Shown here: positions 22,936-31,286 of the stretch, piece after piece
Layout: each line of letters begins with the position of its first letter
Position numbering within the stretch: position 1 is the stretch's first letter
From: CAYJBH01 sp964370765
GTDB taxonomy: Bacteria; Bacillota; Clostridia; Oscillospirales; Ruminococcaceae
Direction: 5' to 3'
NCBI GenBank assembly: GCA_964370765.1
Contig: CAYJKW010000014.1
Coordinates: 1 to 42,879, forward strand
Length of the DNA: 42,879 nt
The notes under the pieces: generated by a model
The model's database searches: none
What the model was told of the DNA's origin: nothing
Seen by the model: the letters and a program-made list of their open reading frames with translations, nothing else
Program-made: the position numbers and the translations under genes

Positions 22936-23981
22936 AATTGTCCGACAGTGGTATTAGGGTAGTAAAAACCAAGTATCTCTTTATAGTTGTAACCGTTCTC
23001 TGCAAGCATCTTTGCACCGTACTGTGACATTCCTACACCATGACCTATACCTTGGGTGGTGAAGATAAATACTTCGTCGGTATACTCTATCTGCATGGAG
23101 GTGGAGCGTAACCCGAGAGAGCTACGTAGCTCTTCAGATGTTATCTTAACTCCTCCTGCAGATATATCGATAAGATATCCATAGTCATCATAGCTCGCAC
23201 CACTAAACCAGTCAATAGGCTCTCCTGTAAGCTTAATTTCAGGATATGCAACAACTAATACATCGTATATCTGTTGAGCCGTAAATGTAATTTTTTGCTC
23301 ATATTCAGGCGAATGCATATCATAAGGAGATTCTACCGACACAAGGTATGGTAGAGGGACATCAAAAACAGATTTGCTGGGTAGTGTTTTTCCATTAGAT
23401 AACGGAAAGTAGCAACTTAGTGCAGGGTTGCCCTCGTATAGTATCGTTTCACCTAATACAACATCCACTATACCACCTATATAGCTATAATTTGAATCGT
23501 AGCTATCGCCCCACAGGTGGACAAGTTCGTCCTTTGTAGCAAAACCTTGGTAGCTTGAGGGGGTGGCAGAGAAATCAGCGTTCATAGGGGTATCGGACGA
23601 ATCTTTGTTTTCTGAACGTGCTACTGCATAGCTATAAGCTGCAACTATCTGAGCTTTTATTGCTTCTACAGGATAAGAAAGGGACATTTCTACAGCAACA
23701 GCGCCTATTAAATAGTCCTTTACAGGAATTGTCATAACGTTGTTTTGATCGGTTAGGTATATTGTAAATTCATCATGTCGTATTACAGTTGCCTGTGCAG
23801 GAGGTTCAGATTCGTCAGTAGATGCATCTTCCGGGTTAGGTGCAATAGAGGTAGACTGTGAACTTGTGACAGGTGTAGTAGTTCCATCGCCGCTGTATGC
23901 ATCAAAGAGCAACATCCATGAGTAAGGGGCTAAAAAACTTACAGTTGCAAAAAAGAGCAGTAAAGCTATTATCTTCTTCAT
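22932..23981 (-). CDS. spoIID: Stage II sporulation protein D (peptidoglycan lytic enzyme)
   Basis: SpoIID cleaves glycan strands in the septum as part of the SpoIIDMP engulfment machine. 349 aa: N-terminal helix (MKKIIALLLFFATVSFL), a Thr/Ser/Pro-rich linker, then the SpoIID/LytB domain with VKDYLIGAVAVEMSLSYPVE holding the conserved glutamate (about residue 113), KAQIVAAYSYA, and the C-terminal GIGHGVGMSQYGAKMLAENG and ILGFYYPNT. I chose ATG 23981, five nt after GAGG, rather than the upstream in-frame start at 24044. No spoIIM or spoIIP is seen nearby. Divergent from the membrane protein gene at 24065. Confidence 0.93.
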   Translation of the reverse strand: MKKIIALLLFFATVSFLAPYSWMLLFDAYSGDGTTTPVTSSQSTSIAPNPEDASTDESEPPAQATVIRHDEFTIYLTDQNNVMTIPVKDYLIGAVAVEMSLSYPVEAIKAQIVAAYSYAVARSENKDSSDTPMNADFSATPSSYQGFATKDELVHLWGDSYDSNYSYIGGIVDVVLGETILYEGNPALSCYFPLSNGKTLPSKSVFDVPLPYLVSVESPYDMHSPEYEQKITFTAQQIYDVLVVAYPEIKLTGEPIDWFSGASYDDYGYLIDISAGGVKITSEELRSSLGLRSTSMQIEYTDEVFIFTTQGIGHGVGMSQYGAKMLAENGYNYKEILGFYYPNTTVGQF

Positions 23982-24064
23982 CGTTTCCTCTTTCCGTGTT
24001 CTTTGTTTTTCGCTTTCTATAAGATTATGCACTACGATATTCATATATTACCTTGAGGCATTTA

Positions 24065-24856
24065 ATGAAATATATTACTTTGATAATAATAGTATTAATA
24101 TGTATAGCTGCCGGTGTACTTAGATTTTTTGACTTAATCTATTACACCGATGAACAGGGTTTTTCAACCTACCTTGACTCTACGGTTAGATACATTGTGA
24201 TTTTGGCAATAATATTGCTAATAGTAGTCCAAGCAGTATTTTTTAATAGTAAAATTCGCACGTTATCCAGTAGATATACAATATACATAGTGATGCTAAT
24301 TACAGGGCTTGTACATATTGCAATAGCAGTGCTTATCAGCGCTATATTATTTAGCAGCCATATCTCCACAATTCAGATTATATTAACATCGATGATGTTG
24401 TTTACCGGACTTTGGTTTACTATAAGCTCTGTAGTATCTATTAAAATAGATAAAATTTTTACCTGCGGAATAATTATTTCGCTACTTGCGTCGGTCTACT
24501 ATTATGGTATAATGATAAACAACTTTATATCGACTGCTAGCTCGACTGACAGGGTTTCAACTGTCCTTGGTGTGCTTATACCAATGTCGGTAGTTGTGTT
24601 TATTACAAGCTACATAAAGCATCTATATTTTTCAAACGGTAGCTGCGTGATGGTTCAGATTTCAGGAATGATTTGTTTCTTATTTTCAGGATGTCTCGGT
24701 ACGGCCGAGGTAATTAATGGCATAATAAACGGCACCGTATTTACGGTGCCAATGCTTGAGTATATTGCCTATATGTCAATAGGCCTACTTGCAGTTTGTG
24801 TAACGTTTAGTTTTAATAAAACAGCTGCAAAAACAAGACAAGTTCCGGTTTATTAA
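24065..24856 (+). CDS. Polytopic membrane protein of unknown function
   Basis: 263 aa with about eight hydrophobic segments spread over the whole length (first about 3-22, last about 236-252) and short polar loops. No catalytic or transport motif is visible. ATG 24065 is preceded by GAGG at 6-nt spacing, which is why I prefer it to the TTG at 24053. It diverges from spoIID across an 83-nt gap and overlaps the end of the dCMP deaminase gene by 4 nt. I do not recognise the family. Confidence 0.75.
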   Translation: MKYITLIIIVLICIAAGVLRFFDLIYYTDEQGFSTYLDSTVRYIVILAIILLIVVQAVFFNSKIRTLSSRYTIYIVMLITGLVHIAIAVLISAILFSSHISTIQIILTSMMLFTGLWFTISSVVSIKIDKIFTCGIIISLLASVYYYGIMINNFISTASSTDRVSTVLGVLIPMSVVVFITSYIKHLYFSNGSCVMVQISGMICFLFSGCLGTAEVINGIINGTVFTVPMLEYIAYMSIGLLAVCVTFSFNKTAAKTRQVPVY

Positions 24857-25338
24857 TAGCCTACTTCATCAGTAAGGCTTTCATCATTTTCTACCCACTC
24901 CTCGTCAACATCAAGTGCAGTAAATGTGTTCTCATCAAGACGGATAACAACCTTTTTTATTCCTGCATTTATTATCATTCTCTTGCACATAGAGCAGCTA
25001 CTTGCATTTTCTACATAGCTACCATTGGCTTCCTTGCCAACAAGGTATAGGATGGATCCTAACATGCTCTCTCTTGATGCACTTATTATAGCGTTCGCCT
25101 CGGCATGTACACTACGACATAGTTCGTAGCGCTGGCCACGCGGTACATTTAGCCGCTGACGGCGGCAGACACCTAAGTCACTACAGTTTTTTCTTCCACG
25201 GGGTGCACCGGCAAATCCGGTAGATATAATGTTGTCATTCTTTACTATTATAGCACCGTAGTTACGGCGAAGACAGGTGCCTCTTTTCGATACGGTTTCC
25301 GCAATATCTAAATAATAGTTGGTTTTATCACGTCGCAT
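24853..25338 (-). CDS. Deoxycytidylate deaminase-like protein (ComEB family)
   Basis: Zinc-dependent deaminase, 161 aa, converting dCMP to dUMP for dTTP synthesis. The first zinc ligand and proton donor are in SVHAEANAI (His and Glu), and the two cysteines in SSCSMCKRMIINAGI replace the more usual PCxxC; the spacing is retained, so zinc binding should be intact. GAIIVKNDNIISTGFAGAPRG matches the family. GGAG lies 7 nt upstream of ATG 25338. The adjacent, divergent gene is cytidine deaminase, which suggests a pyrimidine salvage pair. Confidence 0.88.
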   Translation of the reverse strand: MRRDKTNYYLDIAETVSKRGTCLRRNYGAIIVKNDNIISTGFAGAPRGRKNCSDLGVCRRQRLNVPRGQRYELCRSVHAEANAIISASRESMLGSILYLVGKEANGSYVENASSCSMCKRMIINAGIKKVVIRLDENTFTALDVDEEWVENDESLTDEVGY

Positions 25339-25405
25339 AACACATCTCCAAAAAGTTCTATACTAAAATATTATAATACTTTCCCATTAATTACAAGAGG
25401 TTTTT

Positions 25406-25813
25406 ATGGACAAAATGAAAAATAAGCTCTTATCATTGGCACAACAAGCTGCTGATAATGCCTATAGCCCATATTCAGGGTTCAAGGTAGGTGCAGCTGT
25501 ACTTGGCACAGATGGTACGATATACACGGGTTGCAACATAGAAAATGCTGCATATGGTTCAACAGTTTGCGCGGAACGTACAGCAATATTTAATATGGTA
25601 TCACAAGGCTGTAGGCAGATTGCCGAATTGGCAGTATATTGTAATGCCGGCAGTAGCTGCATGCCTTGTGGTTCATGCCGCCAGGTGATAAGCGAGTTTG
25701 CATCATCATCTGATATACCAATACATACCCTTGGCAGTGAAAAGCAAATAACTTTTTCACTTAACAAACTTTTACCATATGCATTTAGTGGAGCCTTCGA
25801 TGAAAAAATATAA
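25406..25813 (+). CDS. cdd: Cytidine deaminase
   Basis: Homotetrameric zinc enzyme that deaminates cytidine and deoxycytidine, 135 aa, the usual size of the short form. YSPYSGFKVGAAVLGTDGTI, the nucleoside-binding GCNIENAAYGSTV, the zinc/proton-relay motif CAERTAIF and the second ligand pair PCGSCRQV are all present. AGAGG precedes ATG 25406. The 3' end overlaps rsmA by 14 nt, so the two are probably cotranscribed and coupled. Confidence 0.96.
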   Translation: MDKMKNKLLSLAQQAADNAYSPYSGFKVGAAVLGTDGTIYTGCNIENAAYGSTVCAERTAIFNMVSQGCRQIAELAVYCNAGSSCMPCGSCRQVISEFASSSDIPIHTLGSEKQITFSLNKLLPYAFSGAFDEKI

Positions 25814-26669
25814 TTTAACTGACCGCAGTACAATAGCAAAGCTATGCAACGAACACAATGCTACACCAACAAAACGGTATGGCCAAAACTTTATTGTAAA
25901 TGCTGGGCTATGTCCAAAAATAGTTGAATATTCCGGTATAACATCCAATCATGGTGTTTTAGAAATAGGTACAGGAATAGGTACCCTGACAGAATGCCTC
26001 TCGGCAGAGGCGAAAAAGGTGGTAAGTCTTGAGATTGACCGCCGAATGGAGCCGATACATGAAAAGACACTTGCACATTGCGAAAACCTTACAGTTAAGT
26101 TTTGTGATGCCATGAAAACAGACCTTGCACAGCTTATTCAGCAGGAGTTTGAGGGTATGCCTGTTGCAGTAGTTGCAAATCTACCCTACTATATAACAAG
26201 TCCAATAATAATGATGCTACTTGAAAAAAGACTTGGATTTGAAAGTGTAACGGTTATGGTGCAAAAGGAAGCAGCTGACAGACTTTGTGCCGAGGTTGGC
26301 AGTAGGGAGAGTGGCGCGGTGACAGTAGCAGTTAGCTACTATACCAAGCCACAAAAGCTGTTTGATGTACAAAGCGGTTCCTTTTACCCCCCGCCTAAGG
26401 TGGCTTCAAGCGTGATAAGGCTTGAGCCACAAGAGCCATTACAGTACCCTGTAAGCGACGAAAAGTTTTTCTTTAGGGTTGTGAGAGGTGGCTTTGAACA
26501 GCGAAGAAAGACCCTTGTCAACGCGCTAAATGCCGCCCTTACACACGGCAAAGAACAACTTGCCGATGCTATTACCGAGGTAACCGGCAACCCGAATATA
26601 AGGGCGGAAAAGATGACCATGCAGCAGTGGCAGCAGTTAAGTGAGCTACTATTGAAAACTAAGGGGTAA
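25800..26669 (+). CDS. rsmA: 16S rRNA dimethyladenosine transferase
   Basis: KsgA/RsmA dimethylates the two adjacent adenines in helix 45 of 16S rRNA during 30S maturation. 289 aa. KRYGQNFIVN at about 26-35, the SAM-binding GVLEIGTGIGTLTECL, EIDRRM, the catalytic NLPYY (NLPYYITSPIIMMLL), and the C-terminal PPPKVASSVIRLEP and FEQRRKTLVNAL are typical. ATG 25800 has TGGAG 6 nt upstream; an in-frame start at 25779 lies deeper in cdd and has no comparable site. In many Firmicutes rsmA sits next to rnmV, which is absent here. Confidence 0.96.
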   Translation: MKKYNLTDRSTIAKLCNEHNATPTKRYGQNFIVNAGLCPKIVEYSGITSNHGVLEIGTGIGTLTECLSAEAKKVVSLEIDRRMEPIHEKTLAHCENLTVKFCDAMKTDLAQLIQQEFEGMPVAVVANLPYYITSPIIMMLLEKRLGFESVTVMVQKEAADRLCAEVGSRESGAVTVAVSYYTKPQKLFDVQSGSFYPPPKVASSVIRLEPQEPLQYPVSDEKFFFRVVRGGFEQRRKTLVNALNAALTHGKEQLADAITEVTGNPNIRAEKMTMQQWQQLSELLLKTKG

Positions 26670-27174
26670 CCTCTGTTAAAACTATAGAGCCAAAATCGTC
26701 TGAATATTGGTCACAGTAGATAGATACTGCATTAAAAACTTCATTAGGTTCTATAGCAAGCGCAAGGGTGGTGTTCTCTTGCGCTACTGTAATTTTATCA
26801 CTTATTAGGGCAACCTTTTCAAAGGTGCCACCATCTACAATATTACCAATTGCTATATAAACATCCGGTGCTCTGCCGTCATAGTTAAAGTTAAGTACTT
26901 CTACAGAGTTATCGCTATATATATTTATTGTTGCAGAGGAGTCATGTGCACCGCCCGTAATGGTTGCAGTTTGAATTAATACAGCCTCATCCTGTACAGC
27001 TGTTGATACAGAGGCAGTGGATTGTGGTTCCGATGTAGGTTCTGATGTGGTTTGTGCCGGCTGTGAACTCTCCTCGGTAGGGGAGGGTGCTACCTCAGCC
27101 GGTTGTTCCTGCTGTGTACAGGAAACAAGTATTAATGCCGATACAAGGCCGAGTAGAATAATTTTTTTCATCAT
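26659..27174 (-). CDS. DM13-domain-like lipoprotein
   Basis: 171 aa. A lipoprotein signal peptide ends in LVSC with the lipidated cysteine near residue 19, followed by a Ser/Thr/Glu/Pro-rich linker (about 20-62). The remaining ~105 residues look like a DM13 domain: an early TITGGAHDSSATINIYSD strand pair, then NFNYDGRAPDVYIAIG, the characteristic 'DG-x-x-PDV' stretch. DM13 domains are proposed to carry redox or electron-transfer functions, unproven in Firmicutes. Overlaps the end of rsmA by 11 nt on the other strand. GAGG is upstream of tandem ATG codons at 27174 and 27171. Confidence 0.7.
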   Translation of the reverse strand: MMKKIILLGLVSALILVSCTQQEQPAEVAPSPTEESSQPAQTTSEPTSEPQSTASVSTAVQDEAVLIQTATITGGAHDSSATINIYSDNSVEVLNFNYDGRAPDVYIAIGNIVDGGTFEKVALISDKITVAQENTTLALAIEPNEVFNAVSIYCDQYSDDFGSIVLTEVTP

Positions 27175-27193
27175 TTTACCTCATAAAAGTGGA

Positions 27194-27418
27194 TTAATCA
27201 ATTTTTTCGGTGGTGTTACCGTTTTCTATCTTTTCAATTCTTTTCTGAAGAGTCTCAATCTCGTCAGAAAGCTTAAGTACAAAGAAGGTAAACAGTGTTA
27301 AAATAAATGCTACCACTAACGCTATTCCATAGATGTTAAAGAAAAGTGCCCCGAACAGAAACATAAATAACAAACAGGCCATTATCCAAACAATAAGAAT
27401 GCCTAAAAAACGTTTCAT
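27194..27418 (-). CDS. Small two-helix membrane protein with coiled-coil tail
   Basis: 74 aa. Two hydrophobic helices (about 4-24 and 27-48) followed by a short heptad-like coil (LSDEIETLQKRIEKIE) and polar tail. AGGGG precedes ATG 27418; the upstream in-frame start at 27484 lacks a site. The next gene on the same strand, the DM13 lipoprotein, starts 19 nt after its stop codon, so the two probably form an operon. No family recognised. Confidence 0.65.
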   Translation of the reverse strand: MKRFLGILIVWIMACLLFMFLFGALFFNIYGIALVVAFILTLFTFFVLKLSDEIETLQKRIEKIENGNTTEKID

Positions 27419-27546
27419 ACTGCCCCTTTCAAGTTTTTTTATTGCATTGATTATAGCATGTATTACTAAAAAAAACAACATCAATTAAAAAATATAGACA
27501 ATTAGCACCATTGTGATTTTGGCAATTAATTTTGAGAATCCTTTGA

Positions 27547-28965
27547 TCAGCACTCTTTAATGAGGCGAAGATAAAATTCAACCATTCTTGTCAACTGCTG
27601 TAGGGTAATGTATTCGTCGTTGCCGTGAATGCTGTTTAGTTGTTCCTTGGACATCTCGATAACCGAAAATCTATACACATTGTCGCTAATCTCGGCATAA
27701 TGCCTTGAGTCGCTTGCCGCATACATTAGATAGGGTGCGACAACCGCCTCTGGCCAACAGGCAGTTACAGTTTCACATAGCCTATTCCACACGTTGTCAT
27801 TTATCTTTGAGATTTTGCAAGGATTTTCTCCGGCGATAACCTCAATCTGCACATCATGTTTGCTAACACACTTTTGCAGATGGTCGGTTACCGTCTGTAT
27901 TGTTTCGCCGTTTATAATGCGAAGATTAGCAGTTATCGAAGCCTTAGGAGGAATTACATTGTTTGCATCGCTCCCCCTCATAACGGTAAATGCACAGCTT
28001 GTTCGTAACAGTGCATTTAAACTTCCTCCGGACATACGCCCGAAAAGGTCAAGCAATGGCGAAAACAACCACAGATTTGCAAAGATAACCCTATAGCCAA
28101 AGCTCGAATGCCTTCCGAGTTTATCAAACATGGCGCGGGTTGCAGTGTTTAGCCTGAACTTAAATGGGTGTTTTTGTACTGCAATAACCGCCTCTGCAAG
28201 GTTGGTAATCGGTGTTCTGCGTGGAGGGGAGGAGGCATGTCCACCCTTAGATTTTACCGTGAAGTTTACGTTGAGCTGACCTTTTTCCGATATTCCGATA
28301 AGTGCGGATTTTCCGGCTACACCTGGGAAAACGCCGGACATAACGGCACCACCCTCGTCCAACACAAGTGCAGGTCTAACATTTTGTTGTTTTAAATATT
28401 CCACAATTGAGGGTTGGCCGTTTCCAGCTATTTCTTCATCCCCTGAGAAGGCGAGATATATATCGTTGTCTGGAACAAATCCCTCGGCAATCAGTCTATC
28501 TGTAGCCTCCATAACGGCACAGAGCGTTGCCTTGGTATCGAGGGTACCACGCCCCCAGATTGTATCATCGATAAGATCGGCGGCAAAAGCATCCCTCGAC
28601 CACAGCTCCTGCTGTGCCGGGACAACATCGTAGTGGGACATAAGCACAGTGGGGTTTTCGGCACTTTTCCCTCGCCACCTGTAAAGCACAGCGGTTTTAT
28701 CAAAACGTTTTCGCTCACAGCCGGATGCAATATTGGGGTATCGCTCGGTCAATAGAGCCCTAAATTTTTCAAACTCGGAATAATCTTCACCGTTTAATAC
28801 CGTCCTACACCTAATCATCTCCCGAAGGTTGTCACAGGCTTTTTCTCCATCAACCTTAACAGTCTTTGTCTGTACTACGTCCTTTTTCTCGGGTACAAAC
28901 AATAATGCTCTTAAGACTAATACTAAAACAAGCGCAGCAACGATTGCAAAAACAGCTATCAACAT
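27547..28965 (-). CDS. M20 family metallopeptidase, membrane-anchored
   Basis: 472 aa, PM20D1/carboxypeptidase S-like branch. An N-terminal helix (about 2-20) anchors or exports it. The dinuclear zinc site motifs are all present: SHYDVVP (about 109-115), WGRGTLDTK (about 135-143), the catalytic GDEEI, DEGG and the late HGNDE. A dimerisation (lid) domain carries GHASSPPRRTPI. Likely an aminoacylase or dipeptidase. It follows two membrane-protein genes (12-nt gap to the nearer) and looks like the last gene of that operon, so it may process what the membrane pair handles. AGGGG lies 8-9 nt before ATG 28965. Confidence 0.9.
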   Translation of the reverse strand: MLIAVFAIVAALVLVLVLRALLFVPEKKDVVQTKTVKVDGEKACDNLREMIRCRTVLNGEDYSEFEKFRALLTERYPNIASGCERKRFDKTAVLYRWRGKSAENPTVLMSHYDVVPAQQELWSRDAFAADLIDDTIWGRGTLDTKATLCAVMEATDRLIAEGFVPDNDIYLAFSGDEEIAGNGQPSIVEYLKQQNVRPALVLDEGGAVMSGVFPGVAGKSALIGISEKGQLNVNFTVKSKGGHASSPPRRTPITNLAEAVIAVQKHPFKFRLNTATRAMFDKLGRHSSFGYRVIFANLWLFSPLLDLFGRMSGGSLNALLRTSCAFTVMRGSDANNVIPPKASITANLRIINGETIQTVTDHLQKCVSKHDVQIEVIAGENPCKISKINDNVWNRLCETVTACWPEAVVAPYLMYAASDSRHYAEISDNVYRFSVIEMSKEQLNSIHGNDEYITLQQLTRMVEFYLRLIKEC

Positions 28966-28977
28966 ATCTAAACCCCT

Positions 28978-29637
28978 TTATATTATTCCTTTTTTATACA
29001 TTATCCTTGCAGCGGCAAGTGCAATTAGCGAGCCTACCGGAACAAAAACCGAGACCGAACTGGCAAGCGAGGGTACAGTAATAAAAAGAACAAGCATAAA
29101 AATCATGGGAGCCATGGCTATTTTCCAACTTTTAGAGATAAATACAACAGCAAGACCGCCAAACAAAGAGGGCAATATGCTTTCAAATGCAGGCTTTAAA
29201 AATGAGGATTGAAGCAATGGTTCAAGCTGTGCGAGTAGAAGCACGCCTATCGCTAATACCACTGTGGTGGTTATAGAGGAAACTCCGATTGCAATTGTTG
29301 AGATAACATCACCCTCCGGTGTTCCCGGTTTAACCTTTGCGGAGTCCATTGCACCGAGTGAGGCAGGCAACTTTAAATTTGTTAGGTTACCGGTAACAAA
29401 GCCTAGGTAAGAGCCACTAGCGCCGAGCATTGGAACATAGGTAACTACCTCGATAACAGCAACCGTCCAGAAAATAGGTGCAACTCCTAATAGGCCTGAG
29501 AGTACCGAGGTTAGCGGTGGCCATGCGTCGTACCTTACGCAGATGTAAATCGGAACCGAAATTATCAGCAAAAACGCACAAAGCATCCATATTCTTCCAT
29601 AAAAATGTGTAGCATCCTCATAGGATTTATTCTTCAT
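28978..29637 (-). CDS. Polytopic membrane protein, operon partner of DUF5058 protein
   Basis: 219 aa with about six hydrophobic segments (about 16-33, 38-58, 62-80, 109-135, 150-165 and 170-210). Two features may be functional: PMLGASGSYLGFVTGNLTNLKLPAS, a glycine-rich re-entrant-looking stretch, and AMDSAKVKPGTPEGDVISTIAIG. I know no named function. GGAGG precedes ATG 29637. It lies 15 nt after the DUF5058-like gene and 12 nt before the M20 peptidase gene, all on the minus strand. Confidence 0.75.
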   Translation of the reverse strand: MKNKSYEDATHFYGRIWMLCAFLLIISVPIYICVRYDAWPPLTSVLSGLLGVAPIFWTVAVIEVVTYVPMLGASGSYLGFVTGNLTNLKLPASLGAMDSAKVKPGTPEGDVISTIAIGVSSITTTVVLAIGVLLLAQLEPLLQSSFLKPAFESILPSLFGGLAVVFISKSWKIAMAPMIFMLVLFITVPSLASSVSVFVPVGSLIALAAARIMYKKGII

Positions 29638-29652
29638 TGCTTATCCCTCCTT

Positions 29653-30387
29653 TTAAACTGTTACTGCATTAACTAAAGCCGTTATCGGTATGGCAAGTAT
29701 CATGGAACCTATCATGCTTATTGGCATTGCAAAATCCTTTAGCCATCTAATCTCATATTTTTTTACAAATAAGCCGCAGAAAATCATAATCAACGAGCTT
29801 GAAAGCATAACAAAAACCGGTATCCATCCGCTAAGTCCTTTACCAACATCGGCAAATATCATTCCGAGGAATGCCGATATCATTCCGAGAAAGAGCGCAT
29901 CCATAAATATACCGCCCCAGCGGCTGTCCTTGTTTTTTAGTTTTATAAGGCCGCTCTCGATTTTTTTTCCGAAGATAGGAACCAGAATTAGGCTTGGGAT
30001 GATTCCGAGTGTCATAACCCATGCTATAACCGCAAACACCGAAGGGTCGGTAACCGTTTCGCTCATGCTTGTGCCTGTTGCGGCTGCAGCGGCAGAAGCG
30101 GCAGGTAGCTCATATGTAATGGCTCCAAGTACCGAAAGGCGAAGCCAAGGAAGGGCAAACCCTAAAAACTTTGAAAGTGAAAATATGCCGAGCAGTATAG
30201 AAAGTGCCGGTGCAATACTAAATACAGCACTGGAGGCAACAGCACGCCTCATCGTATTGCTCGAAATACCGATGCTTTTTCCTCTGCGCCATGCCCTTAC
30301 GGTAAAGAATATTGACTGTGTAATTACAAATGCAATTACAATCGCCACAAGAACAAATAAATCAGGGTTATTTGGTGAAAAATTCAT
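29653..30387 (-). CDS. DUF5058-like polytopic membrane protein
   Basis: 244 aa, about seven hydrophobic segments. The N-terminus MNFSPNNPDLFVLVAIVIAF and the following FFTVRAWRRGKSIGIS match my memory of the DUF5058 family. An Ala/Gly-rich ITYELPAASAAAAATGTSMS (about 97-116) could form a substrate path. ATG 30387 follows GGAGG at 4 nt; the start at 30411 does not. First gene of a likely three-gene operon with another membrane protein and an M20 peptidase; a two-subunit transporter for peptides or acyl-amino acids is a reasonable guess only. Confidence 0.75.
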   Translation of the reverse strand: MNFSPNNPDLFVLVAIVIAFVITQSIFFTVRAWRRGKSIGISSNTMRRAVASSAVFSIAPALSILLGIFSLSKFLGFALPWLRLSVLGAITYELPAASAAAAATGTSMSETVTDPSVFAVIAWVMTLGIIPSLILVPIFGKKIESGLIKLKNKDSRWGGIFMDALFLGMISAFLGMIFADVGKGLSGWIPVFVMLSSSLIMIFCGLFVKKYEIRWLKDFAMPISMIGSMILAIPITALVNAVTV

Positions 30388-30825
30388 TATCCCTCCTTCG
30401 TTTTTTATCAACTAAAAGATTATACTACGTTTTAAAAAAATTTGCAAATTGTACCATCCCAAAATCCCGGCTGCTTTCTTGTAGAAAAGACGAAATTACA
30501 AGACAGGCAGTTGAATGGCACAAAGTATGTTTCGAATCGCTGTTACAGGTTGAAAAAGCTATCATAACTTTAACCGGATACGAAAAAAAAGACACTGAAC
30601 CCAAACTAAATTGGATCCAACATCATGCTGTGTTGTGTAATTAAAAGTATTATGTGGAGTTGATTGATAACAACTGGCTGGGAACGAACGCAAACCGTAC
30701 AAAGGTGATAGCGATAGATTTTTGTCGAGAGGGCGCTTGCAACCGAACAGAAAATCCGAGCGTACCTTTGTACGGAATAACGAGGATTGACGGAATGGGT
30801 GAGCGATGTTTTTTCAAAGAAAAAA
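30388..30825. other. Anomalous gene-poor patch downstream of the tRNA
   Basis: About 440 bases without a convincing gene. Two short rightward open frames (to 30644, and 30654-30839) lack ribosome-binding sites, yet their translations look protein-like in places (TRQAVEWHKVCFESLLQVEKA). A perfect 12-bp inverted repeat, CCGTACAAAGGT at 30695-30706 and its complement at 30764-30775, spans 57 nt. The base composition is less AT-rich than other intergenic DNA here. It may be the remnant of a decayed gene or element next to the tRNA 3' end. Confidence 0.4.
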
Positions 30826-30854
30826 CGTCGAGAACTTAAATAAAGTTCACGACG
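30820..30854 (-). terminator. Intrinsic terminator after tRNA-Arg
   Basis: On the minus strand, just past the tRNA CCA, 30854-30850 and 30848-30843 pair with 30826-30830 and 30832-30837 (11 bp, one A-A mismatch, 5-nt loop), followed by six T residues (through 30820). Confidence 0.8.
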
Positions 30855-30856
30855 AG

Positions 30857-30933
<77 letters not shown>

Positions 30934-30964
30934 ATATTGCCGCATAAGCGGCATTATTTTTAAT

Positions 30965-31225
30965 TTAAGAGGTTACATAGTCCTCGCCAAGAATGGTATA
31001 CATCTCACGTGCAGAATCTTTACGTACATTATCTTCCACCTTGTCAACCCTTACGGTAATCTTTCGATTTCCAAAGGTAATCTCGATTACATCATCAACC
31101 TTAACTTGATAGCTTGCTTTAACAACCTTACCGCAAACCGTTATACGGCCAACATCGGCAACCTCATTGGCAACACTACGCCTTTTAATTAATCTTGTAA
31201 CCTTGAGATATTTATCTATTCGCAC
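30965..31225 (-). CDS. rqcP: S4-domain RNA-binding protein RqcP (YabO)
   Basis: 86-aa S4-domain protein. RqcP works with RqcH on stalled 50S subunits, stabilising peptidyl-tRNA during alanine-tail synthesis. MRIDKYLKVTRLIKRRSVAN matches the B. subtilis YabO start, which fixes the start at GTG 31225 (GGAGG 5 nt upstream) rather than the GTG at 31237 that overlaps the ribosome-binding site. The block spoVB-mazG-hup-rqcP equals B. subtilis yabM-yabN-yabO with hup inserted, as is common in clostridia. yabP, yabQ and divIC, which usually follow, are absent here. Confidence 0.93.
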   Translation of the reverse strand: MRIDKYLKVTRLIKRRSVANEVADVGRITVCGKVVKASYQVKVDDVIEITFGNRKITVRVDKVEDNVRKDSAREMYTILGEDYVTS

Positions 31226-31235
31226 TATTTCCTCC

Positions 31236-31276
31236 ACAATTTAAGGACTTGATCAGCTGATAAAGTCCTTAAACCT
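31236..31276 (-). repeat. 32-bp near-perfect palindrome between hup and rqcP
   Basis: 31241-31256 and 31257-31272 are reverse complements with one mismatch. In mRNA this is a 10-bp outer stem (31241-31250 with 31263-31272) capped by a short self-complementary core. It lacks a T run after it on the minus strand and sits about 5 nt before the rqcP ribosome-binding site, so it looks more like an mRNA processing or attenuation signal than a full terminator. Confidence 0.6.
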
Positions 31277-31286
31277 TTAGACTAAA

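Noticed and set aside
24731..24750. Perfect 9-bp hairpin with 2-nt loop
   Set aside because: It lies inside the coding sequence of the membrane protein at 24065-24856 and the loop is too short to be stable as drawn.
28168..29212. Several rightward open frames opposite the M20 peptidase and membrane protein genes
   Set aside because: They are antisense shadows of well-supported coding genes with no ribosome-binding sites.
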